Shown here one piece after another: positions 26,092-37,061 of a stretch of DNA of 64,000 bases. The translations under genes and the position numbers were made by a program. The stretch is from assembly GCA_002786385.1 (NCBI GenBank), contig PGCN01000008.1, positions 124,001 to 188,000 of the forward strand, given 5' to 3'. The notes beneath the pieces were generated by a model that saw only the letters and a program-made list of their open reading frames with translations, was not told the origin of the DNA and did not search any database. Numbering within the stretch: position 1 is the stretch's first letter; each line of letters starts with the position of its first letter. Source of the stretch: Flavobacterium sp. FEMGT703F (GTDB lineage: Bacteria > Bacteroidota > Bacteroidia > Flavobacteriales > Flavobacteriaceae).

Positions 26092-26134
26092 TTAAAAAAA
26101 ACCGCTCCAACGAGTTGGGCGGCTTTTTTTAAAT
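26092..26134. terminator. Bidirectional hairpin in the trxB-tRNA spacer
   Basis: An imperfect stem CCGCTCCAA/TTGGGCGG (26102-26122, one bulged T) is extended by A-run and T-run arms. It could end transcription in either direction, though no gene directly needs it. Confidence 0.55.
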
Positions 26135-26164
26135 AAAAAATCCTTTCTGCTTTGGCAGAAAGGA
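26131..26164 (-). terminator. Terminator of tRNA-Pro
   Basis: TCCTTTCTGC (26141-26150) and GCAGAAAGGA (26155-26164) form a perfect 10-bp stem; on the minus strand it is followed by a T-run. It lies nine bases beyond the tRNA 3' end. Confidence 0.8.
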
Positions 26165-26172
26165 TTTACTAG

Positions 26173-26247
26173 TCGGGGTGGCAGGATTCGAACCTGCGAC
26201 CTCCTGGTCCCAAACCAGGCGCGATAACCGGGCTACGCTACACCCCG
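26173..26247 (-). tRNA. tRNA-Pro (anticodon TGG)
   Basis: On the minus strand the cloverleaf is complete. The acceptor stem is CGGGGTG/CACCCCG with discriminator A. A D arm with CCCGGTTATCG follows. The anticodon stem CCTGG/CCAGG encloses a TTTGGGA loop (anticodon TGG), and a T arm GCAGGTTCGAATCCTGC completes it. The 3' CCA is not encoded. A terminator hairpin follows. Confidence 0.97.
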
Positions 26248-26354
26248 AGTTCCCTCAAATGGGAGTGCAAATATAAAACTATAAATTAGTTTACAAAAAG
26301 TTTTTCCCTTTTTTTAATTTTCAAAAAAACAAAAGGCGCTTTCGATATAATTTC

Positions 26355-26362
26355 TATTTTTG
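26355..26362 (+). promoter_or_regulatory. udk: Candidate -7 box for udk
   Basis: TATTTTTG fits TAnnTTTG, 27 bases before the chosen udk ATG, and argues against the upstream in-frame ATG. Confidence 0.5.
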
Positions 26363-26389
26363 TGTTCAGTAAAAATAACACAACTCTTT

Positions 26390-26998
26390 ATGCTGATTAT
26401 CGGAATTGCCGGCGGAACCGGAAGCGGAAAAACAACTGTGGTTCATCAAATTATGAATGAATTGCCCCAAACCGAAGTGGGCGTTATTTCTCAAGACTCT
26501 TACTACAAAGAAAACAACAACTTGAGCTTTGAAGAGCGAGCCTTGATTAATTTCGACCATCCTCGTGCTATCGATTTTGATCTTTTGGTGCAACATTTAA
26601 AAGATTTGAGAGCAGGAAAAACCATCGAACAACCGGTATACTCCTTCATCACGCACAACAGAACCGACGATTCTATCATTACGCATCCGAGAAAAGTAAT
26701 GATTGTGGAAGGAATTCTAATCCTGACCAATCCGGAACTCCGCGAATTGTTTGATGTGAAAATCTTCGTGCATGCCGATTCTGATGAACGTTTAATTCGT
26801 CGTCTAAAAAGAGACATAGCCGAGCGTGGACGTGATATGGAAGAGGTATTAAATCGTTACCAAACCACGCTAAAGCCAATGCACCAACAGTTTATCGAAC
26901 CTACCAAAGCTTTTGCCGATATCATTATTCCAAATGACAAATACAATACGGTAGCTATCGATGTGGTTAGAGCTGTAATCAACCAAAGAATTACCTAA
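26390..26998 (+). CDS. udk: Uridine kinase
   Basis: A 202-residue cytosolic kinase that phosphorylates uridine and cytidine for pyrimidine salvage. The start is MLIIGIAGG (26390); ten extra residues upstream would begin at the promoter box. Seen: Walker A GGTGSGKTT at 8-16, the DSYYK motif (about 41), NFDHPRAIDFDLL (about 55-67), IVEGILIL and the lid-region segment RRLKRDIAERGRD. Length is normal. It leads a co-directional run udk-ftsB-mutA-scpA with gaps of about 10 bases or less. Confidence 0.95.
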   Translation: MLIIGIAGGTGSGKTTVVHQIMNELPQTEVGVISQDSYYKENNNLSFEERALINFDHPRAIDFDLLVQHLKDLRAGKTIEQPVYSFITHNRTDDSIITHPRKVMIVEGILILTNPELRELFDVKIFVHADSDERLIRRLKRDIAERGRDMEEVLNRYQTTLKPMHQQFIEPTKAFADIIIPNDKYNTVAIDVVRAVINQRIT

Positions 26999-27008
26999 TT
27001 TTACACCA

Positions 27009-27362
27009 ATGAGCTTCTTTAAAAACTTAACCGATGACTATCCTATCCTAAAAATCTTGGGTAACCGATACGTTATCGTGTTGTGTTTTTTTACCATCTG
27101 GATGCTTTTTTTAGACAACACTTCTTATATGGAACATCGGGTGCTAAACCAACAACTCGATGAACTCGAAGACAATAAAAAATACTATCAGGAAGAAATC
27201 AAAAAGGACGAAGAAAATATCAAACTCCTCAAAAATCCTGACCAAATAGAAAAATACGCACGCGAAAAATACTATATGAAACGCGATAGCGAGGATGTTT
27301 ATATCATCGAATTTGAAGAAGATTCCCTGAAAGAAGAACAATCCAAGTCAAAATCTTTATAA
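27009..27362 (+). CDS. FtsB/DivIC-like septum formation initiator protein
   Basis: A 117-residue single-pass membrane protein. Seen: a short cytoplasmic N-terminus, TM helix at about 21-38 (RYVIVLCFFTIWMLFLD), a coiled coil at about 48-80 (LNQQLDELEDNKKYYQEEIKKDEE), and the family motif KNPDQIEKYAREKYYMKR. That is the DivIC/FtsB family, a partner of FtsL and FtsQ in the divisome. Ten bases after udk and nine before mutA. Confidence 0.9.
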   Translation: MSFFKNLTDDYPILKILGNRYVIVLCFFTIWMLFLDNTSYMEHRVLNQQLDELEDNKKYYQEEIKKDEENIKLLKNPDQIEKYAREKYYMKRDSEDVYIIEFEEDSLKEEQSKSKSL

Positions 27363-27371
27363 ACCCTGACC

Positions 27372-28733
27372 ATGGCTGACAATTTATTCAATGAGTTCGA
27401 ACCGGTGTCTTCCAAACAATGGAAACAACAAATTCAATATGAACTCAAAGGCGCCGACTATAACGAAACCCTAGTTTGGGAAAGTCCTGAAGGCATCAAA
27501 GTCAAACCTTTCTATCACATAGACGAAACGGAAATCAATTTTTCCGCACCAGCTAAAGAAGACGGATTTTCAATACTACAAAACATCTTTGTTCACGATG
27601 TGGTAAAATCCAATAAAAGAGCTTTAGAAACATTGAATCGCGGTGCTGAAAGCATTCGCTTTACTATAGAAAATGATGCGGTTAACTTGGAAGCCCTGAT
27701 GCAGAATCTGCCGCTTTCCAATACCCAGTATTTTTTTTATTTGCCTTTCCTTTCAATCGATTTCGTAACTACAATTAACGATTTCGCCGCTAAGCACAAA
27801 GCCGATATCGCAATTCAAATCGATCCGATCGGCCAATTGGTAAAAGACGGCAACTGGTTCGATAACTTGGATAAGGATTTTGAAAAACTCAATCAAATCG
27901 CTTCCAAAGCAACGATTCCTTTCTTAAACATCAACAGCGGTACTTACCAAAATGCCGGAGCCAATATGGTGCAACAACTGGCGTATATTTTGGCACAAGT
28001 CAATGAGTATTTCAACAGAGTAACCAACCTCAACCAACCAATTACTATTGAAGTTTCCGTGGGTACGAATTACTTTTTCGAGATCGCCAAATTGCGAGCC
28101 TTAAGATTGTTGTTCAGTACTTTGGCGAAAGAATACAATCATAATACAGATTGCCACATCATTGCCACACCAACCAAACGCAACAAAACACTCTACGATT
28201 ATAACGTAAATATGCTTCGCACTACAACCGAATGCATGAGTGCTATTTTAGGCGGTGCCGATAGCATAGCCAATTTGCCTTACGACGCACTGTACCACAA
28301 GGACAATGAATTTGGAGATAGAATAGCTCGTAACCAATTGTTGGTATTAAAACACGAAAGTTATTTTGACAAAGTGAACAACGCAGCCGACGGCGCTTAT
28401 TACATCGAATCCTTAACCGAGCAACTGGCTGAAAAGGCTTTACTCCTATTTAAAGATATCGAAGCCAACGGCGGTTTGATTACCCAATTAATCGAAGGCA
28501 CTATCCAACGAAAAATCAGCGAAAGTGCCGCTAAAGAACAAGAAGCTTTCGACAACGGCAAAGAAATTCTGTTAGGGACCAACAAATACCCGAATAAAAA
28601 CGACAAAATGAAACACGACCTCGAGTTGTATCCGTTTGTCAAACAAAATCCGCGCAAAACCTTAATCAGTCCGATTATTGAAAAGCGTTTGGCCGAGAAA
28701 CTGGAACAGGAACGTTTATCGCAAGAAGCCTAG
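27372..28733 (+). CDS. mutA: Methylmalonyl-CoA mutase, small subunit (short form)
   Basis: A 453-residue non-catalytic subunit of methylmalonyl-CoA mutase, which interconverts succinyl-CoA and methylmalonyl-CoA. Seen: an N-terminal [28 protein letters not shown] block, then a TIM-barrel domain with [26 protein letters not shown] sequence and [16 protein letters not shown]. The C-terminal cobalamin-binding-like domain found in classical MutA (about 620 residues) is absent: the protein ends just after the barrel. The large subunit follows two bases later, so the pair is translationally coupled. Confidence 0.92.
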   Translation: MADNLFNEFEPVSSKQWKQQIQYELKGADYNETLVWESPEGIKVKPFYHIDETEINFSAPAKEDGFSILQNIFVHDVVKSNKRALETLNRGAESIRFTIENDAVNLEALMQNLPLSNTQYFFYLPFLSIDFVTTINDFAAKHKADIAIQIDPIGQLVKDGNWFDNLDKDFEKLNQIASKATIPFLNINSGTYQNAGANMVQQLAYILAQVNEYFNRVTNLNQPITIEVSVGTNYFFEIAKLRALRLLFSTLAKEYNHNTDCHIIATPTKRNKTLYDYNVNMLRTTTECMSAILGGADSIANLPYDALYHKDNEFGDRIARNQLLVLKHESYFDKVNNAADGAYYIESLTEQLAEKALLLFKDIEANGGLITQLIEGTIQRKISESAAKEQEAFDNGKEILLGTNKYPNKNDKMKHDLELYPFVKQNPRKTLISPIIEKRLAEKLEQERLSQEA

Positions 28734-28735
28734 TC

Positions 28736-30859
<2,124 letters not shown>

Positions 30860-30877
30860 TAATTTATCAGCAAAACC

Positions 30878-30905
30878 AAATCCCAACAAACCGTTGGGAT
30901 TTTTT
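30878..30905 (+). terminator. Terminator of the udk-scpA run
   Basis: AAATCCCAAC (30878-30887) and GTTGGGATTT (30893-30902) form a perfect 10-bp stem followed by T's. Confidence 0.88.
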
Positions 30906-30923
30906 ATATTTGAAAAAAATCAA

Positions 30924-32126
30924 ATGAAAAGAATATTCCTCATTACTCTACTACTGCTGTCCTACTCGATTTCCGGACAAAATGCGCCAAGGTATTACCC
31001 GTCGCTTAAAAATTTGTTTCAGCAAGATTTTGACAAACAAATGCCCAACCATTTTAAGTACTACGACACTTGGATCAAAAACCTGACACAAGCGGTTTTT
31101 TACAAAGATTTGCAACAGAGTGCCAGTCCGCGTGGTGATGCGTCTTTTATGAGCATGGGTTTGATTTTTAAAAGACTGAACAGTTTTAAAATCGGGGATT
31201 CCGGATTGGAGATTATCATCAACAAGGACCAACCCGATTTTTCGGTCCCGGTCAACATTCAAATGGAACAAAAGTTCCGCATTTTGGCCTATTTGCGCAG
31301 CTTTGATCCCAACCAATACAATCCGGCCGACTTCAAGCAAAAATTTGAATTGGGCTTGATGATTTTCAACCTATCGGAAGAACAGGTTTTGGCCGAATTC
31401 ATCAATCGGTATATCTCAGATTGGAACAATACCAAAACCACTGCCATACAAAGGTTGATTAACGATTTAAAAAAAGAAGCCAAAATCAAAATCACCGTTG
31501 ATGAGAAAAAAGACAAAGGCTTACTGACCGAAATCGCCAAGCAAGTATACCAGCAAACCAACCGATATTGTTCGAGGACCTTGTATGATATTTACCTCAA
31601 AACCAAAGACCCTAAAAAAGAGTATCAAAACTTTTTAGGTTTTTTCAGAAAGTACTCCAATAACAACGCCTCTGATTATATAGATGAAGTGGTGAGCTAT
31701 GAAACCACGATAGCCATTCCGAAAGCAGACATCAGTCTCATCATTCCCAAAACCATTCTGGAAGAAACAGCCGTAGATGAAAAATCAACGCGCACCGAAA
31801 AAACAGGTAATCCCATTGAAGTAAAACCCAATCGCATTACCTTGAAAACCATCAATACGGTTAAGGAAAAGTGTGTTCAATTAACGGTAACAGTAGCGCC
31901 CAATCAAAATCCAAATTCATTCCAAGCCCTTAATGAAATAGTGCTTAACAAACATTCCTTTCTGAACCATAACCAAAGAACTTTAACCACTTTTAAAGTA
32001 GCCAACATTAAGGAATTGGTGATTTCTCTATATGAAAAGGAAATTAAAGTGGAAATGATTGTGAAAGAGGATAATTATGACCGAAGTATCGTCATCATGA
32101 AGCAAAGCTGTTTGTTAAACCTCTAA
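30924..32126 (+). CDS. Secreted protein of unknown function
   Basis: A 400-residue protein starting at MKRIFLITLL (30924); the longer frame runs back into scpA and is rejected. Seen: signal peptide at 1-18 (ending SISGQ), then a mixed alpha/beta sequence with no recognised motif. There is a Lys-rich middle segment (NDLKKEAKIKITVDEKK) and a C-terminal half with several beta-strand-like stretches. Probably periplasmic. It is downstream of a terminator with a TATATTTG 12 bases before the ATG, which would give an almost leaderless transcript. No family recognised. Confidence 0.65.
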   Translation: MKRIFLITLLLLSYSISGQNAPRYYPSLKNLFQQDFDKQMPNHFKYYDTWIKNLTQAVFYKDLQQSASPRGDASFMSMGLIFKRLNSFKIGDSGLEIIINKDQPDFSVPVNIQMEQKFRILAYLRSFDPNQYNPADFKQKFELGLMIFNLSEEQVLAEFINRYISDWNNTKTTAIQRLINDLKKEAKIKITVDEKKDKGLLTEIAKQVYQQTNRYCSRTLYDIYLKTKDPKKEYQNFLGFFRKYSNNNASDYIDEVVSYETTIAIPKADISLIIPKTILEETAVDEKSTRTEKTGNPIEVKPNRITLKTINTVKEKCVQLTVTVAPNQNPNSFQALNEIVLNKHSFLNHNQRTLTTFKVANIKELVISLYEKEIKVEMIVKEDNYDRSIVIMKQSCLLNL

Positions 32127-32229
32127 ATAAGTCGCCTGAAATTATTGACTTCCATTAAAATTTGATTAAGAATGTATTGGAAAGAGGTTTTAACAACATT
32201 TGTCATGTTCGTTAAAGCTTAAACTTTAT

Positions 32230-32237
32230 TACATTTG
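32230..32237 (+). promoter_or_regulatory. Candidate -7 box for the metal-efflux operon
   Basis: TACATTTG fits TAnnTTTG, 22 bases before the ATG of the first gene. A TTTG at 32199-32202 is 27 bases upstream, longer than the usual 17-23. Confidence 0.5.
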
Positions 32238-32258
32238 TTACAGTTAAGTAAAATTCCC

Positions 32259-32645
32259 ATGCGAAGAGTATTAGCAATCTTGCTTTTATCATTATACGTT
32301 TCTTCTTCAACCGAATGTTTCGAGTTGTTGAAGATTCCGGCTTTGGTGGAACATTTTTACGACCATAAAGAAGAAAATCAAGCCATAAGTTTATGGTCAT
32401 TTTTATGTTTGCACTATGGTCACGGTGATGTAAACGATGCTGACCGAGAGGAAGACATGAAATTGCCTTATAAAAGTGTAGATTGCAACAATGGGCTAAC
32501 TTACTTAACCTTGTTACCCGAAATTCATTTTGAAATCAGTCGTCCTAAATTCCAATTTAAAGACAAATCGGAAACCGACTTTTATCTAAGTCGTATTTAT
32601 TCTTCCGACCAAAGTTCCATTTGGCAACCGCCTAAAATAGCTTAA
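32259..32645 (+). CDS. Small His/Asp-rich exported protein of the metal-efflux operon
   Basis: A 128-residue protein starting at MRRVLAILLL (32259). Seen: a signal peptide at about 1-19 (YVSSSTECFE), then VEHFYDHKEE and the block LHYGHGDVNDADREEDMKLPYKS at about 52-74, which concentrates His, Asp and Glu in the style of a metal site. I recall related short proteins just ahead of RND efflux genes in flavobacteria, but no named family. The location suggests a periplasmic metal-binding or sensing role (inferred). A 7-bp hairpin (32658-32679) separates it from the pump gene. Confidence 0.65.
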   Translation: MRRVLAILLLSLYVSSSTECFELLKIPALVEHFYDHKEENQAISLWSFLCLHYGHGDVNDADREEDMKLPYKSVDCNNGLTYLTLLPEIHFEISRPKFQFKDKSETDFYLSRIYSSDQSSIWQPPKIA

Positions 32646-32657
32646 TTACATTGTGTT

Positions 32658-32679
32658 TGTTGGTTGTTTTACACCAACA
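32658..32679 (+). other. Short hairpin between the small protein and the pump gene
   Basis: TGTTGGT (32658-32664) and ACCAACA (32673-32679) form a 7-bp stem with an 8-base loop, 33 bases before the pump ATG. There is no T-run, so it is not a standard terminator; it may modulate translation or be an operator. Confidence 0.35.
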
Positions 32680-32712
32680 GTAAAATAGTATTCATTAAGT
32701 TATTTAAAAATC

Positions 32713-35700
32713 ATGTTAAATAAAATTATCGCTTTTTCCGTTAGGAATAAGCTTATCGTGGGTTTGTTTACCATAGCACTATTGCTTTACGGTATCTATG
32801 AAACCACCAAATTGCCTATTGATGCCGTTCCTGATATTACCAATAATCAGGTGCAAGTCATCACCATTGCGCCTTCTTTCGGAGCGACCGACATAGAGCG
32901 CTTGGTTACCTTTCCGGTAGAACAAGCCAACAGCAACATTCCGGGTTTAAAAGAAATCCGAAGTTTTTCACGTTTTGGTTTATCGTTAGTCACCATCGTT
33001 TTCGACGATGAAACCGATATTTATTGGGCACGCCAGCAAGTAGCCGAACGCCTGCAACAAGTCCAAACCCAAATTCCCGCTGGTATCGGAACTCCCGAAC
33101 TTGGTCCGGTTTCAACCGGCTTAGGCGAAATATACCAATACGTAGTACGTCCTGAAAAAGGCTACGAAGACCAATACGATGAAACCGAACTCAGAACCAT
33201 ACAAGATTGGATTGTCCGCCGACAACTCTTAGGCGTAAAAGGCGTTGCCGAAGTAAGCAGCTTTGGCGGAAAATTAAAACAGCTGGAAATTGCCATTGAA
33301 CCGGGGAAACTACACGCTCACGGCTTAACCATCAATGATGTTTTTACTGCCTTAGAACAAAACAATCAAAATACCGGTGGCGCGTATATCGAAAAAGGCG
33401 CTACAACCCTATTCATCCGAAGCGAAGGTTTGATTGGTAAGATAGAAGATATTGAAAACATTGCCGTCAAAGCCACTCCAAGCGGAACACCTGTATTCTT
33501 GAAAGACATTGCCAAAATCACCACCGGACACGCCACTCGTTACGGTGCCCTTTGTTACAACGATGAAGGCGAAGTAGCCGGCGCTATCGTAATGATGCTC
33601 AAAGGCGCCAACAGTAGTGAAGTGATTAAAAATGTGAAAGAACGCATCGAACTCATCAAAAAAACACTACCGGAAGGTGTAACCATCGAACCGTTCCTAG
33701 ACCGAACTAAAATGGTCAATAACGCCATCGGAACAGTAGAAAAAAACCTTTTGGAAGGCGCGTTAATTGTGATTTTTGTATTGGTTTTATTCTTAGGTAA
33801 TTTCCGTGCCGGACTTATCGTAGCTTCGGTGATTCCGTTAGCAATGCTATTTGCGATTATCCTGATGAATACCTTTGGGGTAAGTGGCAACTTAATGAGC
33901 TTGGGCGCACTCGATTTCGGTTTGATAGTCGATGGTGCCGTAATTATTGTGGAAGCTGTAATGCACCAACTCACCCATAGTAAGAAGTTCAGCCATATCA
34001 ATAGTATATCGCAGAGCAAAATGGACAAAGAAGTGGAAACTTCTGCAGGCAAAATGATGAACAGCGCGGTATTCGGCCAAATCATCATTTTGATTGTGTA
34101 CTTGCCTATATTCACTTTAGAAGGTATCGAAGGTAAAATGTTCAAACCGATGGCACAAACTGTAGCCTTTGCTTTATTGGGTGCGTTCTTGTTATCGCTG
34201 ACCTATATTCCGATGATGAGTGCCTTGTTTTTGAGCAAAAAAATCAACCACGAACCGAATTTCTCCGACCGCATGATGTTCAAACTGGAGAGAAAATACC
34301 AACATTGGTTGCAAACGGCTTTGAATTATCAAAAAGCGATTATCGCAAGTGTCATTGCACTTTTCGTCATGGCTGTATTCGTGTTGAGCTCTTTGGGAGG
34401 TGAATTCATTCCGGCTCTGGAAGAAGGCGATTTTGCGGTTGACACCCGAGTCTTAACCGGCAGTAACCTAAACACTACCATAGAAAGTACCCAAAAGGCA
34501 GCGCACATCTTAAAAAATCAATTCCCGGAAGTAGAAAAAGTGGTGACCAAAATCGGAAGCGGTGAAGTACCAACCGACCCAATGCCAATGGAAGCCAGTG
34601 ATATGATGGTGATTTTGAAAGACAAATCGGAATGGACTTCCGCCAAAAGCTTTGACGAATTGGCTGAAAAAATGGGCAAAGCCTTGCAAGATGTACCCGG
34701 AATTACCGCCGGTTTCCAATATCCGGTGCAAATGCGTTTTAACGAACTCATGACCGGTGCGCGTCAAGATGTGGTTTGTAAAATATTTGGCGAAAATTTA
34801 GATACACTGGCAGTTTATGCTGAAAAATTAGGCAAAATTGTCAACACAGTTGAAGGAGCCGAAAACCTGTTTGTAGAACCGATAACCGGTATGCCGCAAG
34901 TGATTATCGAATACAATCGCCCTGTCATTGCCCAATACCATTTATCTATAGCCGATATCAATCGTGTAGTGAATACCGCATTTGCCGGACAAAGTACCGG
35001 ATTGGTTTTTGAAGGCGAGAAGCGATTTGAATTGGTCGTTCGCCTCGACAACGACAAACGCAAAGACTTGGAAGACGTGAAAAATTTACTGATTCCAACG
35101 CCAAACGGGACTCAAATTCCACTATCGCAATTGGCAGATGTGTCTATTAAAAATGGTCCAAATCAAATCCAACGCGAAGATGCCAAACGCCGAATTGTTG
35201 TAGGCTTTAATGTTAACGGGCGCGACGTGGAAAGCATCGTCAACGAATTGAAAACCAAAGTCGACCAACAAATCAAACTCCCTGCCGGCTATTACACCAC
35301 TTACGGCGGTGCTTTTGAAAACCTCAACCAAGCGAAAGATCGTTTGATAATTGCGGTTCCGATTTCTTTATTGATGATTTTCATCTTGTTGTTCTTCGCC
35401 TTCAAATCGGTGAAACATGGCTTACTGATTTATTCCGCTATTCCGCTTTCTGCTATTGGTGGTATATTCTTTTTGGCCTTGCGCGGTATGCCTTTCAGCA
35501 TCAGTGCCGGCATTGGTTTTATTGCATTATTTGGAGTAGCTGTACTGAACGGTATCGTTTTGGTATCCGAATTTAACCGACTCAAAGCAGAAGGGATGGA
35601 CGACTTACATCGCATCGTTCTAATGGGCACCAAAGTGCGTTTGCGTCCGGTTTTGATGACCGCTTTCGTGGCGTCTCTCGGATTTTTACCAATGGCCATC

Positions 35701-37059
35701 AGTAACGGTTCCGGTGCCGAAGTACAACGTCCGCTGGCGACCGTAGTAATTGGTGGTTTGATGATTGCCACATTACTGACTTTATTCGTTTTACCTATAC
35801 TTTATGTCACTTTTGAAAAAGGATTCAAAATGAAACTTTCCTCTAAAACTACCTTACTGCTTTTATTGCTTTCATTGGCAGTAATTCCGGCGAACGCCCA
35901 AACTAAACTAACGTTGGACGAAGCCATTAAAACGGCTCTTAGCAATAATCAATCGGTAAAAATTGACCGCCTGAGAGCGGATTACCAACAAAAACTGATT
36001 CGTTCCGCGACCAATTTGCCGGCGACCAATCTCAATTCGGAAATCGGGCAATTCAACAGCAGTTTTACTGATACCCGCTTCGGTATTGCACAATCGTTTG
36101 ATTTTCCAACCGTATACAATCGCCAAAAAAAGGTGCTGACCTCGGAATGGAAAACAGCTTCGGCCTTAGTAACTTTGAAAGAAGCGGCATTGAAAAAAGA
36201 AGTCGCCCTTACCTTTTATGCGATAGTAACATTGACCGAAAAGGAAAAATTGTTGCAGAAAAGCGATACGTTACTAACGGAATTCTTGCGAAAAGCGACC
36301 TTGCGACTTCAAAAAGGAGAAAGTAATCTTTTAGAGAAAACCACTGCTGAAACACAATTAGGCCAATTGAAATTGCAATTATTACAACTGCAACAAGACA
36401 AAGCGCTTTGGAACAGCAAACTGCAATTGCTGTTAAATTCGGAACAAACCGTCATGCCGACAGCCGGTTCGCCTAAAATCGAATTCAAAAGTGAAGCAAC
36501 ATCAGGTGTAGAACAACATCCGTTATTGCAAAGTTTAGCGCAACAAAAAGCCACAGCTGCTGCACAAACTCAGTTAGAAAAAGCTCGAAAATTGCCGATG
36601 CTGACTTTGGGTTACAACAATATGTCGATTACCGGTACCGGCGCGGATAATGTGTTGTACGACAAATCGACCCGTTTCCACTCGGCGCAAATTGGCTTAG
36701 GCATACCATTGTTAGGCGGTTCTCAAAGTGCTAAAGTCAAAGCAGCTAAAGTACAGGAACAAATGGCTGCCGAAGAATACCAAAGAGAGAAAAACAGCTT
36801 GGAAAGACAGCTTTTGCAAACCCAATTAAGGATTAAAAACGAAGCTGAAAAGCTGACTTATTTCGAGAAAACCGGCTTACCGAATGCCATTTTAATTTCG
36901 GAAACAGCTAACCGTCAGTTTTTGGGTGGCGATATCAATTATCTTGATTGGGTGATGTTGATCAACCAAGCCCTAACCATCCATAACAGTTACATCGACA
37001 CGGTAAACTTGTACAACGAAAGTGTCATCGAATGGAATTACCTTACTTCAAAAAATTAA
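32713..37059 (+). CDS. Heavy-metal efflux RND transporter fused to a TolC-like outer-membrane factor
   Basis: A 1448-residue fusion. Residues about 1-1039 are a CusA/CzcA-type RND pump: an N-terminal helix (VRNKLIVGLFTIALLLYGI), periplasmic domains, twelve helices, and the helix-4 relay DFGLIVDGAVIIVE with D401, D407 and E414. That relay form is the one described for CzcA-like divalent-cation pumps (Zn/Co/Cd) rather than Cu/Ag pumps. Residues 1040-1448 are a TolC-like factor, beginning with a typical signal-peptide segment (MKLSSKTTLLLLLLSLAVI, then PANAQ) and continuing with LTLDEAIKTALSNNQSVK and coiled coils. Fusions like this are known in Bacteroidetes. The adaptor gene follows two bases later. 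Confidence 0.93.
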   Translation: MLNKIIAFSVRNKLIVGLFTIALLLYGIYETTKLPIDAVPDITNNQVQVITIAPSFGATDIERLVTFPVEQANSNIPGLKEIRSFSRFGLSLVTIVFDDETDIYWARQQVAERLQQVQTQIPAGIGTPELGPVSTGLGEIYQYVVRPEKGYEDQYDETELRTIQDWIVRRQLLGVKGVAEVSSFGGKLKQLEIAIEPGKLHAHGLTINDVFTALEQNNQNTGGAYIEKGATTLFIRSEGLIGKIEDIENIAVKATPSGTPVFLKDIAKITTGHATRYGALCYNDEGEVAGAIVMMLKGANSSEVIKNVKERIELIKKTLPEGVTIEPFLDRTKMVNNAIGTVEKNLLEGALIVIFVLVLFLGNFRAGLIVASVIPLAMLFAIILMNTFGVSGNLMSLGALDFGLIVDGAVIIVEAVMHQLTHSKKFSHINSISQSKMDKEVETSAGKMMNSAVFGQIIILIVYLPIFTLEGIEGKMFKPMAQTVAFALLGAFLLSLTYIPMMSALFLSKKINHEPNFSDRMMFKLERKYQHWLQTALNYQKAIIASVIALFVMAVFVLSSLGGEFIPALEEGDFAVDTRVLTGSNLNTTIESTQKAAHILKNQFPEVEKVVTKIGSGEVPTDPMPMEASDMMVILKDKSEWTSAKSFDELAEKMGKALQDVPGITAGFQYPVQMRFNELMTGARQDVVCKIFGENLDTLAVYAEKLGKIVNTVEGAENLFVEPITGMPQVIIEYNRPVIAQYHLSIADINRVVNTAFAGQSTGLVFEGEKRFELVVRLDNDKRKDLEDVKNLLIPTPNGTQIPLSQLADVSIKNGPNQIQREDAKRRIVVGFNVNGRDVESIVNELKTKVDQQIKLPAGYYTTYGGAFENLNQAKDRLIIAVPISLLMIFILLFFAFKSVKHGLLIYSAIPLSAIGGIFFLALRGMPFSISAGIGFIALFGVAVLNGIVLVSEFNRLKAEGMDDLHRIVLMGTKVRLRPVLMTAFVASLGFLPMAISNGSGAEVQRPLATVVIGGLMIATLLTLFVLPILYVTFEKGFKMKLSSKTTLLLLLLSLAVIPANAQTKLTLDEAIKTALSNNQSVKIDRLRADYQQKLIRSATNLPATNLNSEIGQFNSSFTDTRFGIAQSFDFPTVYNRQKKVLTSEWKTASALVTLKEAALKKEVALTFYAIVTLTEKEKLLQKSDTLLTEFLRKATLRLQKGESNLLEKTTAETQLGQLKLQLLQLQQDKALWNSKLQLLLNSEQTVMPTAGSPKIEFKSEATSGVEQHPLLQSLAQQKATAAAQTQLEKARKLPMLTLGYNNMSITGTGADNVLYDKSTRFHSAQIGLGIPLLGGSQSAKVKAAKVQEQMAAEEYQREKNSLERQLLQTQLRIKNEAEKLTYFEKTGLPNAILISETANRQFLGGDINYLDWVMLINQALTIHNSYIDTVNLYNESVIEWNYLTSKN

Positions 37060-37061
37060 AC

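Larger units (their letters stand above)
25659..26172. other. Gene-free repeat-rich spacer between trxB and tRNA-Pro
   Basis: About 510 bases with no credible reading frame. It holds a degenerate copy of the dispersed hairpin element (25757-25834), two 57-bp direct repeats (25876 and 26006), and a hairpin TCTCGTC/GACGAGA (25977-25996). Three further hairpins toward the tRNA stand at 26063-26081, 26102-26122 and 26141-26164. This looks like a landing place or graveyard for small dispersed repeats. Confidence 0.7.

Noticed and set aside
26063..26164. Possible riboswitch or attenuator from three hairpins near tRNA-Pro
   Set aside because: Each hairpin is simple and one is explained as the tRNA terminator; no gene follows on the right strand at a suitable distance for attenuation.
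30905..30912. TATATTTG as promoter of the secreted unknown gene
   Set aside because: It sits only 12 bases before the ATG, which would leave nearly no leader; kept as a remark in that gene, not listed as a promoter.
33555..34145. 196-residue open frame on the minus strand
   Set aside because: Antisense to the RND pump's helices; serine/isoleucine-rich low-complexity translation typical of a shadow frame.
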